Below the pieces are notes generated by a model, which saw only the letters and a list, made by a program, of their open reading frames with translations, was not told the origin of the DNA and made no database searches. A stretch of DNA of 64,000 nt. Origin: Advenella alkanexedens. GTDB taxonomy: Bacteria > Pseudomonadota > Gammaproteobacteria > Burkholderiales > Burkholderiaceae_B. Of this stretch, positions 27,401 to 36,132 are shown one piece after another (within the stretch, counting starts at the first letter, position 1; every line of letters begins with the position of its first letter). The stretch covers positions 56,763-120,762 of the forward strand of contig NZ_JAHSPR010000009.1 in assembly GCF_019132845.1 (NCBI RefSeq), given 5' to 3'. The position numbers and the translations under genes are program-made.

Positions 27401-27758
27401 ACGCAGCGGGGCCATCTGGCTGAACAGGGCTATCGGGGCGGATGCTTTGCAATATTCGCTCCAGGTGGCTGATGTAAGGCAGCATGGTGCCAAAAAAATG
27501 ATTCTTTCCTTCGATTTGGATCAAGAGCGTGGGAAAGTTCTCAATATCAATATCATCCAGCAATTCGGGCTCTTCTTCTATGTCCACCCAAACAAAAAGG
27601 TGTTGGGGAAAACGCTGGCTTAATGCTTCAAATGCCGTAAAGTATTCTTTGCATGTGCCGCACCACTGCGCGCAATAGCATGCGATGAGCCAGACATTGG
27701 GATTATGAAGTGTTTGTGTAATAGTGGAAGCGTGTTGACTTGGATTTTGAATGAACAT
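27375..27758 (-). CDS. Thioredoxin-like protein
   Basis: Protein of 127 residues with thioredoxin fold features: active-site AQWCGTCKEYF and the cis-proline stretch IENFPTLLI. The ATG at 27758 (MFIQNPSQH) is preferred over an upstream open frame that would add a cysteine-rich non-homologous tail. The active site is CGTC rather than CGPC. No signal peptide, so cytoplasmic. It overlaps rhlE convergently. Confidence 0.8.
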   Translation of the reverse strand: MFIQNPSQHASTITQTLHNPNVWLIACYCAQWCGTCKEYFTAFEALSQRFPQHLFVWVDIEEEPELLDDIDIENFPTLLIQIEGKNHFFGTMLPYISHLERILQSIRPDSPVQPDGPAAFSHLIQQA

Positions 27759-27955
27759 AATCAATAATAGCCGGAAAAAGGCGAGCATGCATGAAAAACA
27801 ACGCCAGCAAGGTGTCAGACGCTGTTTTTCCGCGGCCGATTGGCTTATCATCATAAAACAATAATTGTTTTTAAGTCAAAATTTATGTGCTTTCTTAATC
27901 AATCATTTATGCAGTAATTTGGTATTCGAGCCAAGCCGCTCAAAAGGTGAGAAAT

Positions 27956-28756
27956 ATGAGTAATAACTCGATAAGAAAAATAGGTCTGTTTATCATCGGT
28001 GATGAAATCCTGTCCGGACGTCGCCAAGACAAGCACTTGTCAACAGTGATTTCGATGCTGTCTCGAAGGGGCATGCAGTTGTCATGGGCCCGGTTTTTGC
28101 CCGATGATCTGGATACGCTTGTACAGGAATATAAACGCAGCTTTGCTTCGGGCGATATTGTGTTTTCTTGCGGTGGCATTGGGGCCACTCCCGATGACAA
28201 GACTCGGGATGCCGTTGCGTTGGCCTTGGGTGTTGAATTGGAGTTGCACCCCATCGCCGCCAAGCTGATTACCTCACGTTTTCAGGAGTTGGCCAAAGAA
28301 GGACGTGGCAGCATAGATATGGGTACGCCCGAAAACCAGCGCCGGCTGGCTATGGGGGTATTTCCCAAAGGGGCCGAAATCGTGCCCAACCCCTATAATA
28401 AAATTCCGGGTTTTTTCATTCAGGACCATACCTTTGTACCCGGTTTTCCTGAAATGGCCTGGCCCATGATCGAATGGACACTTGACCAACGGTATGCACA
28501 ATATCATAACCTTCAGCGTGTAGAAGAACACTCCATTCTGGCATATTCATTGCCCGAGTCCCGTATCACACCGGCATTGGAGTTCATCGAAACCAACTGG
28601 CCGGGGGTCAAGACTTTCAGTTTGCCGACCGTGGCCAAAGATAATAATCCGCCCTTTGTTGACTTGGGCGTCAAAGGGCCGTCACCCGCTGTTCAAGAGG
28701 CTTTTTCCTATTTGAAAGGAGAAATTCTCAGGGCCGGAGGACGGTTCAGTCATTAA
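27956..28756 (+). CDS. CinA/molybdopterin-binding domain protein
   Basis: A 266-residue protein of the MoCF-binding (MoaB/Mog-like) domain family, in the CinA N-terminal subgroup: IGLFIIGDEILSGRRQDKH and the SCGGIGATPDDKTRDAVA loop. It lacks the C-terminal deamidase domain of full CinA. The ATG at 27956 follows AAGGTGAG; a GTG three codons upstream is less likely. In other species such proteins bind nucleotides or pyrophosphate compounds; its role here is not known. Confidence 0.82.
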   Translation: MSNNSIRKIGLFIIGDEILSGRRQDKHLSTVISMLSRRGMQLSWARFLPDDLDTLVQEYKRSFASGDIVFSCGGIGATPDDKTRDAVALALGVELELHPIAAKLITSRFQELAKEGRGSIDMGTPENQRRLAMGVFPKGAEIVPNPYNKIPGFFIQDHTFVPGFPEMAWPMIEWTLDQRYAQYHNLQRVEEHSILAYSLPESRITPALEFIETNWPGVKTFSLPTVAKDNNPPFVDLGVKGPSPAVQEAFSYLKGEILRAGGRFSH

Positions 28757-28859
28757 TGTCCCTGTGGCCTTGCAAAGGCAAGGGATATAAGCATAAGAAG
28801 TGATGCTTGTCTGTATCAAGATAAGCATAGCTTCTTTCCACATGATGGGATAAAATATA

Positions 28860-28870
28860 TTGCATTGCAA
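28860..28870. promoter_or_regulatory. TTGCATTGCAA palindrome before iclR-type gene
   Basis: An 11-bp perfect palindrome (TTGCA-T-TGCAA) ends 17 bases before the regulator ATG. The same TTGCA core appears in the 15-bp palindrome before the downstream phasin gene. It could be the regulator's own operator or a PhaR-type site; this is inference from position and symmetry. Confidence 0.45.
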
Positions 28871-28887
28871 CATTCAAAGTTATTGCC

Positions 28888-29709
28888 ATGACTGCCAAGA
28901 GTTCAATCGTACCTCCGGTTAAACCTTCTTCTTCTGATATCACCATCCAGGTTCTGGAACGGGCCATGAAACTGCTTGATGTACTTGCCGAGCAGGATGA
29001 GCCTGTCTCCCTGAAAGAAATTGCCGCCTTGTCCAACTTGCACTCGTCAACCGCGCACCGTATTTTGAATGATCTTGCTGCCGGTCGCTATGTGGACAGG
29101 GTTAATAACGGCATGTACCAGCTTGGCATGCGTCTGTTAGAGCTGGGTTCCCTGGTTAAAGACAGGCTGAACGTGAGGGAAATCGCCCATGAACACATGC
29201 AGACGTTGCATCGTCTTACCGGGCAAACCATCAATTTATCCATTCAGCAGGGCGATGATATTGTTTATATAGACCGGGCCTGGAGTGAACGCTCTGGCAT
29301 GCAGGTGGTTCGTGCTATTGGTGGTCGTGCACCTTTGCACCTGACGTCGGTTGGCAAGCTTTTTCTGGCAGCGGCCGAGCCCAGGACGGTACGCGCATAT
29401 GCATTGCGAACCGGTCTTGGCGGTACGACCGGTAACAGCCTGACAGATCTTGATCGACTGGAAAAAGAGCTGGCTTTTGTGCGTCGTCATGGCTATGCCC
29501 GGGATAATGAAGAGCTGGAGTTGGGTGTTCGTTGTATTTCTGCCGGTATTTTTGATGATAGTGGAAAGTTGGTTGCAGGCCTGTCCATCTCTTCGCCTTC
29601 AGAGCGGATGCGTGATGAGTGGGTTGAGCTGTTAACGGATACCGCAGCCCGGATTTCGGCAGACCTGGGGTATGAGTGTCGCAGGGAAGAGCATAAAGCG
29701 GGCAGGTAG
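28888..29709 (+). CDS. IclR-family transcriptional regulator
   Basis: Regulator of 273 residues. The N-terminal winged helix has VSLKEIAALSNLHSSTAHRILNDL and the effector domain has GTS-like GGRAPLHLTSVGKLFLA and the late ELGVRCISAGIFDDSG. The family commonly controls aromatic or carbon metabolism, often one gene next door. Upstream is the CinA-like gene and downstream, after 278 bases, the phasin gene. Effector and target cannot be read. Confidence 0.9.
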   Translation: MTAKSSIVPPVKPSSSDITIQVLERAMKLLDVLAEQDEPVSLKEIAALSNLHSSTAHRILNDLAAGRYVDRVNNGMYQLGMRLLELGSLVKDRLNVREIAHEHMQTLHRLTGQTINLSIQQGDDIVYIDRAWSERSGMQVVRAIGGRAPLHLTSVGKLFLAAAEPRTVRAYALRTGLGGTTGNSLTDLDRLEKELAFVRRHGYARDNEELELGVRCISAGIFDDSGKLVAGLSISSPSERMRDEWVELLTDTAARISADLGYECRREEHKAGR

Positions 29710-29804
29710 CCAGGACGGACTATGAAAGTAGCCTGTCATCAAGTCTTAATAAAAAATAATTATATTTCAAGAGGTTGGGTTCTTCGGTTTTTGTATTGTT
29801 TTTT

Positions 29805-29819
29805 TTGTGCATTGCACAA
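29805..29819. promoter_or_regulatory. 15-bp palindrome upstream of phasin promoter
   Basis: TTGTGCATTGCACAA is a perfect 7-1-7 palindrome, centred about 50 bases before the predicted transcription start of the phasin gene. It shares its TTGCA/TGCAA core with the site before the IclR gene. A PhaR-type repressor of phasin expression is the likeliest binder. Confidence 0.6.
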
Positions 29820-29827
29820 TAAAAGAC

Positions 29828-29855
29828 TTGACCAGCTTTTGAAAAGACGTATAAT
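29828..29855 (+). promoter_or_regulatory. Sigma-70 promoter of phasin gene
   Basis: TTGACC (29828-29833) and a consensus TATAAT (29850-29855) are separated by 16 bases, predicting a start near 29862. It drives the phasin gene at 29988 with a leader of about 125 bases. Confidence 0.72.
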
Positions 29856-29860
29856 TTGAA

Positions 29861-29874
29861 TTGTGCGGTGCAAT
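29861..29874. promoter_or_regulatory. Degenerate TGC palindrome over the phasin transcription start
   Basis: TTGTGCGGTGCAAT resembles the 15-bp palindrome at 29805 (TTGTGC then TGCA) and lies exactly on the predicted transcription start. Two related sites around one promoter fit repression by a dimeric regulator. Confidence 0.5.
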
Positions 29875-29987
29875 ATAAATAGGTTGGCGGTAATTTCCTG
29901 AAAATGATATTGCAACCGGCTGTTCAATTTATATCATATGGCAGCTTTTTACTTCACAAACTTATTTATTTCTATCAAGGACATACC

Positions 29988-30596
29988 ATGAGCGCAATCC
30001 CACAACAAATTCTAGATCGTCAAAAATCAGCCATCAACACTTTCGTGGCCGTACAAGGTTCAATCTTTGGTGGTTTCGAAAAACTGGTCGACCTGAACAT
30101 GAAAGTCATCAAGGCTTCTTTGGGTGAGGCTGCCGAGCAGTCTCAACAGGTTTCTGAATTGAAAGATCCACAGGAAGCGGTTGCTTTTGTATCTTCATTG
30201 GCCCAGCCCAATGCTGAAAAAGCGATTGCTTACACCAAAAATGTTTATGACATTCTTTCAAACGTTAGCAACGAGTTGATCAAACTGACAGAAACCCAGG
30301 TTGCAGAAGGCCAACAACAAATCGCTGAAACAATTGACCAATTGGCTAAAAATGCCCCTACAGGTTCAGAAAGCGCTGTTGCGTTGTTGAAATCCTCACT
30401 GGCAACTGCCAACACAGCTTATGATTCTTTGAACAAAGCTGCCAAACAGGCCGTTGAAGTTGCTGAAAGCAATCTGACAGCAGCAGCCAATGCCACGATC
30501 AAGGCTACCGAATCAGCCACAGCTGCTACGACAGCTGCTGCCAATAACGTTGCAAATGCTGCCAAAACAGCTCAGCGTTCTGGTGGTCGTAACTAA
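29988..30596 (+). CDS. phaP: Phasin
   Basis: Granule-coating protein of 202 residues. The N-terminus MSAIPQQILDRQKSAINTF and the repeated amphipathic helices (no cysteine, many A, K, E and Q) fit the phasin family. The C-terminal 50 residues are an alanine/threonine-rich tail with repeated ATxAA. Phasins cover PHA granules and limit their coalescence. The ATG at 29988 follows AAGGACAT. It has its own promoter and is closed by an intrinsic terminator, so it is a single-gene unit. Confidence 0.88.
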   Translation: MSAIPQQILDRQKSAINTFVAVQGSIFGGFEKLVDLNMKVIKASLGEAAEQSQQVSELKDPQEAVAFVSSLAQPNAEKAIAYTKNVYDILSNVSNELIKLTETQVAEGQQQIAETIDQLAKNAPTGSESAVALLKSSLATANTAYDSLNKAAKQAVEVAESNLTAAANATIKATESATAATTAAANNVANAAKTAQRSGGRN

Positions 30597-30615
30597 TCTG
30601 CGTTAAGCAGTCAGT

Positions 30616-30644
30616 AAAAAGAGCCCGTCAGGGCTCTTTTTTTT
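30616..30644 (+). terminator. Intrinsic terminator after phasin gene
   Basis: GAGCCC-GTCA-GGGCTC with As before and eight Ts after, about 20 bases past the phaP stop. The A-run makes it partly usable for the convergent pyrD gene too. Confidence 0.9.
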
Positions 30645-30700
30645 GGAGAAAAATGTTGGCAGGATCCTGGCCCCATGAAGGCGGATCCTGGTGCAAAGGT

Positions 30701-31765
30701 TTATTTACGCATAAAAACATCGCACTTTCTAAGTGCATCCACACAATCGGCAATGAGTTTGGGGCCTTGGTAGATCAGGCCCGTGTACAGTTGCACGGCA
30801 TTGGCCCCGGCATTGATTTTTTCAAGGGCCTGCTGACCCGAGTTAATACCGCCCACACCAATAATGGTAAAGTCCGGGCCCATTTCTTTTCTGAGTGATT
30901 CAATCACTTTGAGGGACAGTTCATGAACCGGAGGGCCTGACAGGCCACCACTTTCTTCACTGTGTTTAAGACCCTGAACCGCGTTGCGTGAAAGGGTGGT
31001 GTTGGTGGCAATGACACCATCAATTTCATAAAGCGGCAAAATATGGGCAATTGCCTGAATTTGCTCGGCCTCAAGATCGGGAGCAATTTTTACAACCACC
31101 GGTACCCGGCGACCATAATGGTCGGCCAGTTCTTTACGTTTGTCGGCAATTTGTCGCAATAAATCACTTAATTCATCGCCCCCTTGCAAGGCACGCAGGT
31201 TCTTGGTGTTGGGTGAGGAAATATTGATGGTGACATAATCGGCAAAGGGATACACACCTTCAAGTCCGATCAGGTAATCGCTGGCGGCATTTTCGATCGG
31301 GGTATCGGCGTTTTTTCCGATATTCAGGCCCAGAACGCCTCTTTTGGCGCGCCATTCACTTTTTTGGACATTTTGCAGGAAGGTGTCCAGTCCATGGTTG
31401 TTAAAACCCATCCGGTTAATCAGGGATTCCGCCTGTGGCAGGCGAAACATACGGGGTTTGGGGTTGCCTGGCTGGGCCCGGGGGGTTACCGTGCCCACTT
31501 CAATAAAACCAAAGCCAAGCTGGCCAAGGGCATCAATGCATTCGCCGTTTTTATCCAGTCCGGCAGCCAGCCCTATGGGGTTACGCAGGGGCAGGCCCAT
31601 CAGGGTGCTTGGAAGCAGGGTATGGTTACCTTTTAGCAAGTCGCGCGTAACCTTGCAGTGATGCGCTTTTTGCAACGATTTCAATGTCATTTCATGAGCC
31701 GTTTCGGCGTCCATTGAAAAAAGCAGTGGGCGAACAAAGGGATAAAGTTTGAAGGTATTGAACAT
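30701..31765 (-). CDS. pyrD: Dihydroorotate dehydrogenase (quinone), class 2
   Basis: Membrane-associated FMN enzyme of 354 residues of pyrimidine synthesis, passing electrons to quinone. The class 2 N-terminal helix ([20 protein letters not shown]) binds the membrane. FMN and catalytic stretches [14 protein letters not shown] and [11 protein letters not shown] are present. Length is typical of class 2. It is the last gene of a run with aat and bpt on the same strand. Confidence 0.95.
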   Translation of the reverse strand: MFNTFKLYPFVRPLLFSMDAETAHEMTLKSLQKAHHCKVTRDLLKGNHTLLPSTLMGLPLRNPIGLAAGLDKNGECIDALGQLGFGFIEVGTVTPRAQPGNPKPRMFRLPQAESLINRMGFNNHGLDTFLQNVQKSEWRAKRGVLGLNIGKNADTPIENAASDYLIGLEGVYPFADYVTINISSPNTKNLRALQGGDELSDLLRQIADKRKELADHYGRRVPVVVKIAPDLEAEQIQAIAHILPLYEIDGVIATNTTLSRNAVQGLKHSEESGGLSGPPVHELSLKVIESLRKEMGPDFTIIGVGGINSGQQALEKINAGANAVQLYTGLIYQGPKLIADCVDALRKCDVFMRK

Positions 31766-31818
31766 GGTTGTGAAATAAAATGGAATCCGCCCATTTTAAT
31801 GCTTATTGTCACTGAAAA

Positions 31819-32553
31819 CTATTCCTGGCCGGGAATATCGTCAATCCATTGTTGGTTTATATAGTACTGAAGCGGCTGAAATCTGGTTTTATAGGACATT
31901 TTGGGACTTTCTTTTATCCAATATCCCAGATATAACCAGGGCAAACCGAGCTGCCTGCATTGTTCTATCTGCCATAAAATGCAATAGGTGCCCAGGCTGC
32001 CCGGGTAATCAGGATCATAAAAGGTATACACTGAAGACAGTCCGTCATCACTGACGTCAATAATCGATACGATACGCAGGACGCCATCGGGTGAACTGAA
32101 CTCGACCAGCTCGGTGTTGACATGGCTTGACAGCAGGAATTGTTCATATTGCTCATGGCTATGCTCATCCATGCCACCGCCAGGATGCCGCTCATGCTGG
32201 TAGCGGCTGTACAACATAAAATGTTCGTCTTGCCATTGCATGGGGACTTTGCGGGCAGATAGATCATGATGGCGCTTTAGTATGCGTTTTTGCGTTGAGC
32301 CTGGTTTGAAAGCAAACGTATTAATACGGACTGATATGCAGGCCTGGCAATTGTCGCACTGGGGTTTATAGGTGAACAGGCCGCTGCGGCGGAAACCGAC
32401 CCTTAGCAAGCTGGCATAGGCCTTGTCATTAACCAGATGACCGGGCGCAACCACCCGGGAACGGGCGGTCCTGCCGTCAATATAACTGCAGGGATAAGAG
32501 GCCGTTAAGTAGTAATGCAATACATGCAGGTTGGGGTCATGAATTTCGCTCAT
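31819..32553 (-). CDS. bpt: Aspartate/glutamate leucyltransferase
   Basis: Enzyme of 244 residues of the bacterial Ate1-like (Bpt) family, which transfers leucine from tRNA to proteins with N-terminal Asp or Glu. The N-terminal metal-site stretch CSYIDGRTARSRVV and the QCDNCQACISVRINTF pattern are clear. It makes N-degrons for ClpS/ClpAP. It is 32 bases downstream of aat, the other aminoacyl-transferase of the same pathway. Confidence 0.92.
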   Translation of the reverse strand: MSEIHDPNLHVLHYYLTASYPCSYIDGRTARSRVVAPGHLVNDKAYASLLRVGFRRSGLFTYKPQCDNCQACISVRINTFAFKPGSTQKRILKRHHDLSARKVPMQWQDEHFMLYSRYQHERHPGGGMDEHSHEQYEQFLLSSHVNTELVEFSSPDGVLRIVSIIDVSDDGLSSVYTFYDPDYPGSLGTYCILWQIEQCRQLGLPWLYLGYWIKESPKMSYKTRFQPLQYYINQQWIDDIPGQE

Positions 32554-32585
32554 GCGTTAACTATACTTAAATATCTAAGCCCGAT

Positions 32586-33320
32586 TCAAGAAATATTACC
32601 ATCTGAAAGTAAAGCTCCCGCTTGCCAGGGAGGCGGTGTTTGAAAAATGGTTTTATTCAGGTGTTCGATAAAAGCCTTACGTGGCACAGGTGCTGCGCCA
32701 AGACTGCCCAGGTGCCTGGTTTCCTGCTGGCAGTCTATCCATTCCACACCGTGACGCGTCAGGAAACGGACGGCATAGGCCAAGGCAATCTTGGAGCTAT
32801 CGCTAACCGTGGAGAACATGGATTCACCATAAAACATCTTGCCCATTGAGACACCGTAAAGGCCTCCGGCCAGTTTGCCATCTATCCAGGTTTCAATACT
32901 ATGGGCGAATCCGTGTAAATGCAGATTGCTGTAGGCGGTAATAATATCCTGGTTGATCCAGGTGCCGGCCTGATTCTGCCGTGGAGCGGCACATGCCTGC
33001 ATGACCTGGACAAAGGCGGTATCCACCTTGATTTGGATGAAAGGATTTGGCTGGGTTTCCTGCCTGGCAATTTGCCTGAGTTTTTTCTTCAGGCTGTGCG
33101 AGATGACAAAATCCTTGCACTTGAGTACCATGCGTTGGGAAGGGCTCCACCACAGAATGGGTTGTGGCTCGGAATACCATGGGAAAATGCCCTGTTGATA
33201 GGCATTTATCATTCGTCCAATGGACAAATCGCCACTACAGGCCAGCAGTCCATCCGGTTCTTCGAGTGCGAACTCTTGGGGTGGGAACGGGGTATCCAGG
33301 TCTAGCCAGTAAAGCGTCAT
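32586..33320 (-). CDS. aat: Leucyl/phenylalanyl-tRNA-protein transferase
   Basis: Enzyme of 244 residues that adds leucine or phenylalanine to proteins with N-terminal Lys or Arg. Family stretches are [36 protein letters not shown] and [15 protein letters not shown]. It starts 3 bases after the Nudix gene stop and precedes bpt, so the N-degron pair is one transcript. Confidence 0.95.
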   Translation of the reverse strand: MTLYWLDLDTPFPPQEFALEEPDGLLACSGDLSIGRMINAYQQGIFPWYSEPQPILWWSPSQRMVLKCKDFVISHSLKKKLRQIARQETQPNPFIQIKVDTAFVQVMQACAAPRQNQAGTWINQDIITAYSNLHLHGFAHSIETWIDGKLAGGLYGVSMGKMFYGESMFSTVSDSSKIALAYAVRFLTRHGVEWIDCQQETRHLGSLGAAPVPRKAFIEHLNKTIFQTPPPWQAGALLSDGNIS

Positions 33321-33323
33321 GGT

Positions 33324-33896
33324 TCAGGACAAGGAAAGGTAGTGAGTCGTGAAAACCCCACGTTCCTTGTCTTCAATATAGCGTTTAAGGGTTTGGGTAA
33401 CGGTTCGGAAGGACAGTTCATCCCAGGGAATTTCATCAATGTCAAAATAACGGGCTTCCAGGCTTTCCGGGCCGGGATCCAGCTTTGGGCTATTGGCTTC
33501 AGCCAGAAAATACAAGTGTACCTGGTTGACACCAATAACATCGATCACGGTAAAAAGCTGTTTAAGCGTGATATCTGCCCCGGCTTCTTCCGTGGTCTCA
33601 CGAATGGCGCCCACACTGGTTGTTTCACTAAGCTCCATGAAGCCAGCGGGTAAGGTCCATTTGTTATAGCGTGGTTCGATGGCGCGACGACAGAGCAGGA
33701 TTTTATCTTCCCAGACGGGAACCGTTCCCACCACTACTAATGGATTTTTGTAATGAACGGCACCACAGTTTTCGCAAAGGTCACGCACCCGGTTGTCATC
33801 AGGGGGGATTTTTCGGGATAGGATGGAGCCACATTGTGAACAAAAACGCTGCTCAACCGGAGCGGGAAAATAAAAGGAAGTATCGTGAGAAGTCAT
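33324..33896 (-). CDS. Nudix hydrolase with N-terminal zinc ribbon
   Basis: Hydrolase of 190 residues from the ATG at 33896 (MTSHDTSFYF). An N-terminal zinc ribbon (CSQCGSIL then CENCGAVHYKNP) precedes the Nudix box GFMELSETTSVGAIRETTEE, which has the full GX5EX7REXXEE pattern. Such zinc-ribbon Nudix proteins include NADH pyrophosphatase-like enzymes; the substrate here is unknown. It starts an apparent operon with aat and bpt. Confidence 0.86.
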   Translation of the reverse strand: MTSHDTSFYFPAPVEQRFCSQCGSILSRKIPPDDNRVRDLCENCGAVHYKNPLVVVGTVPVWEDKILLCRRAIEPRYNKWTLPAGFMELSETTSVGAIRETTEEAGADITLKQLFTVIDVIGVNQVHLYFLAEANSPKLDPGPESLEARYFDIDEIPWDELSFRTVTQTLKRYIEDKERGVFTTHYLSLS

Positions 33897-33970
33897 AAAA
33901 TACGGGTAATTCGTGTATACGTACAATGATACATGGATTATGGCTTAAGTTTGCCATGGTCTGCTAAAAA

Positions 33971-34591
33971 TTATCGCGCAACGGGACAGGCAATAAAATG
34001 CATTGTTTCGGGGATCTGTTCACTGTCAATCTGTTGCAAGGGAGCATTGTATTCAGGGTGGTGTTCGTAACTGACGTCCAGTTGCTGTCCTTGCTCCAGT
34101 TCAATCAGGAGTTTTTCTGACAGATTACCAGGAAGGGAACCAGGATTATAGGTATTCCGGATAGCGAAGTGCTTAATGATCTGGACGGTATCGCGGCCAA
34201 CAATAATGGCAGCGCCTAGATCGGTTTGTGCATACAGAAAGCCCTGCTCATCCAGATACCAGGCTTGCACGGCTTTTACCTTCTGACGGGTGTGTGCCTC
34301 AAGCGTATGGCCGTCTTCAGCCAGGTGTAATACGTGGGGTGCATAATCAAGACAAACATAAACACGTTGCGGACCGTTCTGGAAAAACCATTCGCCTTTG
34401 TCGGTCGCCGCATAATTGCGATTGATGAAGTCGTTGATTTGGGGGCTGCCAATGGATTCCCCGGGTTTGCCGGGTTGATAAGACCCGGCAGGATGAAGCT
34501 TCCATTTTCCGTTCAGGTCCAGCGATAACCAGCCATAGACGGCAGGAACATCAGGCCATTTTTTGATTGCATCCAGTACGTTCTTGTCCAT
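33971..34591 (-). CDS. Conserved-looking protein of unknown function
   Basis: A 206-residue soluble protein without signal peptide or membrane segment. It shows many aromatic residues and alternating strands, for example PAVYGWLSLDLNGKWKLHP and GEWFFQNGPQRVYVCLDY, suggesting a beta-rich fold. I do not recognise its family. It lies between the Nudix gene and a small lipopeptide gene on the same strand, with a 74-base gap to the former. Confidence 0.7.
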   Translation of the reverse strand: MDKNVLDAIKKWPDVPAVYGWLSLDLNGKWKLHPAGSYQPGKPGESIGSPQINDFINRNYAATDKGEWFFQNGPQRVYVCLDYAPHVLHLAEDGHTLEAHTRQKVKAVQAWYLDEQGFLYAQTDLGAAIIVGRDTVQIIKHFAIRNTYNPGSLPGNLSEKLLIELEQGQQLDVSYEHHPEYNAPLQQIDSEQIPETMHFIACPVAR

Positions 34592-34684
34592 GTCGTTCCT
34601 TTCACGTTTTGTTGTTACAGGCTGCCAAGATGGCGTTTATGTGCTGACGGACATTGTTAAGCCGGTTATCGTTTGGCTTGCTGC

Positions 34685-34813
34685 TTATTGTGCCGCTCTT
34701 TCGATGGCCTGCCCGCCTGCGGAAATGTCTTCACCCAGTCCTTTGACGGTATTGCAACCGGTAAGGGCAAACAAAGAGATAAGTGCGGTTATTAAATAAT
34801 TTTTGAAACTCAT
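34685..34813 (-). CDS. Entericidin-like small lipoprotein
   Basis: A 42-residue peptide from the ATG at 34813 (MSFKNYLIT). It has a lipoprotein signal ending LFALTGC, then NTVKGLGEDISAGGQAIERAA, the typical entericidin A/B end. Entericidins are tiny outer-membrane-linked lipoproteins, described as an antidote/toxin pair in E. coli; only one copy is here. The open frame further upstream is rejected. Confidence 0.85.
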   Translation of the reverse strand: MSFKNYLITALISLFALTGCNTVKGLGEDISAGGQAIERAAQ

Positions 34814-34988
34814 ATTACAATCCTTGTTTAGTTTTATTAATCGACATAAGAATAGCCGATTTGTTAGAAAAAAACATTTACAAACACAGGATTTGATGTA
34901 ATAGGACGACATCAAGCTGCTGTTTGCGGTCGCTGAATGACAGCAGGTTCAATGATGCGAGTGCTCAGGCGGGAGCCGTAAAGAAAAC

Positions 34989-35921
34989 TCAGATTCTGTT
35001 TTTCTTTTTCAGCTTATCCAGTGCGGGCAGGCATATTTCAACGGCACGACGCCCTTCCTCAATGGCTTCGGCGGCACGGTGAAAATCCAATAAACCCAAA
35101 TGGGCCAGTTGCGGGGCAATAATAATATGTGGCGGTTCTCCGGCCATCCGGCTGCGGGTGATTTGCGCCTGCATGATATTCAGGCTTGACGCAATGACAT
35201 CGAGTAAAGACGGGTTTTTCATCTGCGCGGTGGTTTCTTCGGGAAGGTTGCCTGGTATGCCAAAATTTTGCTGGATCCTGCGAAGCCATTCGGCGGCATT
35301 GCTGCCAAAAGAAAAGGTGGGTTCGGGTGGAGTGTAAAAATGTCGTCCAATCAGATCCGAGTTCAGATCGACTGCTATCAGGAAATCGGCACCCATGGCT
35401 CGCGCCAGGGAAACCGGTACCGGATTAACCAGGCCACCATCGACCAGGATATCCTGATCATATATAACGGGGGTGAATAAGCCGGGCAGGGCAATAGAGG
35501 CCCTGACGGCATCGATCGTGGATCCTTCGCGCATCCAGATTTCATTGCCGGTGGTTAGCGAAGTGGCCACCGAGCCAAATGGCAGTTTGAGTTCTTCGAT
35601 GTTTCTGTCCATGAAGTGGCTTTTGAAAAAATTCATGAGTTTTTCGCCTTTCAGGACCCCACCGTTCAGGCGGATATCCATGAAAGAAAGCACATTGCTG
35701 ATGCTCAGCCCCAGAACCCATTTTCTGAAAACCTCTATTTCACCCGCAGCATAGGCGGCACCAACCAGGGCACCAATAGAAGTACCGCAAATAATGTCCG
35801 GCTTGATACCCGCTTCTTCCAGTGCCTGGATAACCCCGATATGTGACCATCCGCGCGCGGATCCGCTTCCCAGGATGAGACCGATTTTTTGTTTTCTGTG
35901 GAGGGGGTGGGATGGCGGCAT
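34989..35921 (-). CDS. Patatin-like phospholipase (RssA type)
   Basis: Serine lipase-fold protein of 310 residues. Oxyanion loop LGSGSARGWSHIG (about 17-29), nucleophile in GTSIG (46-50, S48), and the catalytic aspartate in DGGLVNP. Domain order and length fit the RssA/YlbK subgroup of cytoplasmic patatins. It would hydrolyse phospholipid ester bonds; the true substrate is unknown. No signal peptide. Confidence 0.87.
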   Translation of the reverse strand: MPPSHPLHRKQKIGLILGSGSARGWSHIGVIQALEEAGIKPDIICGTSIGALVGAAYAAGEIEVFRKWVLGLSISNVLSFMDIRLNGGVLKGEKLMNFFKSHFMDRNIEELKLPFGSVATSLTTGNEIWMREGSTIDAVRASIALPGLFTPVIYDQDILVDGGLVNPVPVSLARAMGADFLIAVDLNSDLIGRHFYTPPEPTFSFGSNAAEWLRRIQQNFGIPGNLPEETTAQMKNPSLLDVIASSLNIMQAQITRSRMAGEPPHIIIAPQLAHLGLLDFHRAAEAIEEGRRAVEICLPALDKLKKKNRI

Positions 35922-36132
35922 GTGGTTAATGATGGTAGTTGGGTGTATGCATAGGATATTATCATTGAGTTGTTATGTTTTATTTATATATGTTTATGAA
36001 ATTTAGTAATATGTATTTTTTATTTCGATATGTGTGCAAGATCTGTCGGGAGCTTAAATGCTTGTAAAGCAATCAGTTTGGGATTTTCAGTTCATATCGT
36101 TCCTGTAATATTTAATAGAACTGGGGTTAATT

